DNA of 15,563 bases from Deltaproteobacteria bacterium. GTDB taxonomy: Bacteria > Bdellovibrionota > UBA1018. The notes under the pieces are model-generated. The model worked only from the letters and a program-made list of their open reading frames with translations. It made no database searches and was not told where the DNA came from. The stretch spans positions 1-15,563 of the forward strand of contig JABDFB010000049.1 in NCBI GenBank assembly GCA_013286765.1. The letters run 5' to 3'. Shown here one piece after another: positions 15,341 to 15,563 of this stretch. Made by a program: the position numbers and the translations under genes. The stretch's first letter is position 1. The number at the start of each line of letters is the position of its first letter.

Positions 15341-15367
15341 AGCTTCCCCGCTGGGGCTATTTGCCCC
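15341..15367 (+). terminator. candidate stem-loop downstream of the LRR cluster
   Basis: Competing GC-rich hairpins lie just after the last LRR stop: CCCC-GCT-GGGG (15346-15356), GGGGC-TATTT-GCCCC (15353-15367), and an outer GCAAATAG/CTATTTGC pair (15328-15335 with 15357-15364) that includes the stop codon. No clear U-tract follows (CGCTAATTTAATT). A transcription end here is plausible but not certain. Confidence 0.4.
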
Positions 15368-15484
15368 CGCTAATTTAATTCGGAATAATATTGCAAAGAT
15401 ACGAATAAATCGTAAATATTTTATACACTTGTTAAATTGATTACACTATAAATATATACACTTAAATGCTATATATAACATCCT
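15368..15484. other. A/T-rich intergenic spacer, likely promoter of the next gene
   Basis: This 117-base stretch is dominated by A and T, unlike its surroundings. It holds -10-like boxes TATAAA (15447-15452) and TATAAC (15474-15479) and a TTGTTA (15429-15434) at a promoter-like distance from ATATAT (15452-15457). No ribosome-binding site is seen before the ATG at 15485. Confidence 0.35.
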
Positions 15485-15563
15485 ATGATCCAACCCTATC
15501 GCTCTCTATCCGTACTCCTTTTATCCAGTACCTTACTCAGTATTAACGGCGCCGACGCCCTCG
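15485..15563 (+). CDS. start of an exported protein, cut by the window end
   Basis: An open frame from the ATG at 15485 runs off the window. It encodes 26 complete residues beginning MIQPYRSLSVLLLSSTLLSI and ending NGADAL. They have the form of a cleavable signal peptide: an Arg-containing n-region, a Leu/Ser hydrophobic core and an A-D-A site. No Shine-Dalgarno lies upstream, while a TATAAC box sits 5 bases before the ATG, so the mRNA may be leaderless or the start may be further downstream. Too little is visible to say whether it belongs to the LRR family. Confidence 0.55.
   Translation, partial: MIQPYRSLSVLLLSSTLLSINGADAL

Overview
The window looks like a chromosomal stretch of a Gram-negative bacterium with many lipoproteins and other exported proteins, of moderate GC content by eye. 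The housekeeping order trpS-scpA-scpB, a ScpA that I remember as resembling Bdellovibrio-type homologues, and a ScpB with an unusually long acidic N-terminus suggest Bdellovibrionota or a neighbouring deltaproteobacterial lineage. A spirochaete such as Leptospira is the main alternative. This assignment rests on memory, not on a search.

Region 1 (1-3201) is housekeeping: the 3' part of tryptophanyl-tRNA synthetase, then the condensin partners scpA and scpB, all on the + strand and closely spaced. A perfect 17-bp inverted repeat lies just downstream (3288-3327).

Region 2 (3342-6555) is an accessory block of envelope genes. A YHYH-domain lipoprotein, a MORN-repeat membrane-anchored protein and a SCO/SenC-type thiol/copper protein overlap end to end (3382-5713) and form a likely operon. 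A separate unknown lipoprotein follows. The Shine-Dalgarno sequence of the first gene lies inside a predicted 13-bp stem. A convergent pseudouridine synthase gene (rluB/rsuA family, 6573-7319, - strand) closes this region.

Region 3 (7498-15335) is the most unusual part: four tandem + strand paralogues of 619-671 residues, all with signal peptides. Each is built as signal peptide, short Cys-pair linker, leucine-rich-repeat (LRR) module with a Cys pair, a conserved YPxDF..LP...FFDG block, a helical Sel1/TPR-like middle, and a second LRR module with its own Cys pair. The two LRR modules of one protein resemble each other, so each gene carries an internal duplication. Across genes, 1 resembles 3 and 2 resembles 4 (an ABAB pattern), which suggests duplication of a two-gene unit. 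Genes 1-3 overlap by 1 and 4 bases. Gene 4 has its own upstream region, which shares a quasi-palindromic motif with the region upstream of gene 1; next to the gene 1 copy is a perfect 15-bp tandem repeat. I recognise no named family for these proteins beyond 'LRR'. They are best read as an expanded family of exported, probably disulfide-stabilised binding proteins of unknown ligand.

The window ends in the signal peptide of a further exported protein (from 15485). No tRNA, rRNA, CRISPR array, insertion sequence or transposase was seen, and no gene-free stretch exceeds 300 bases.
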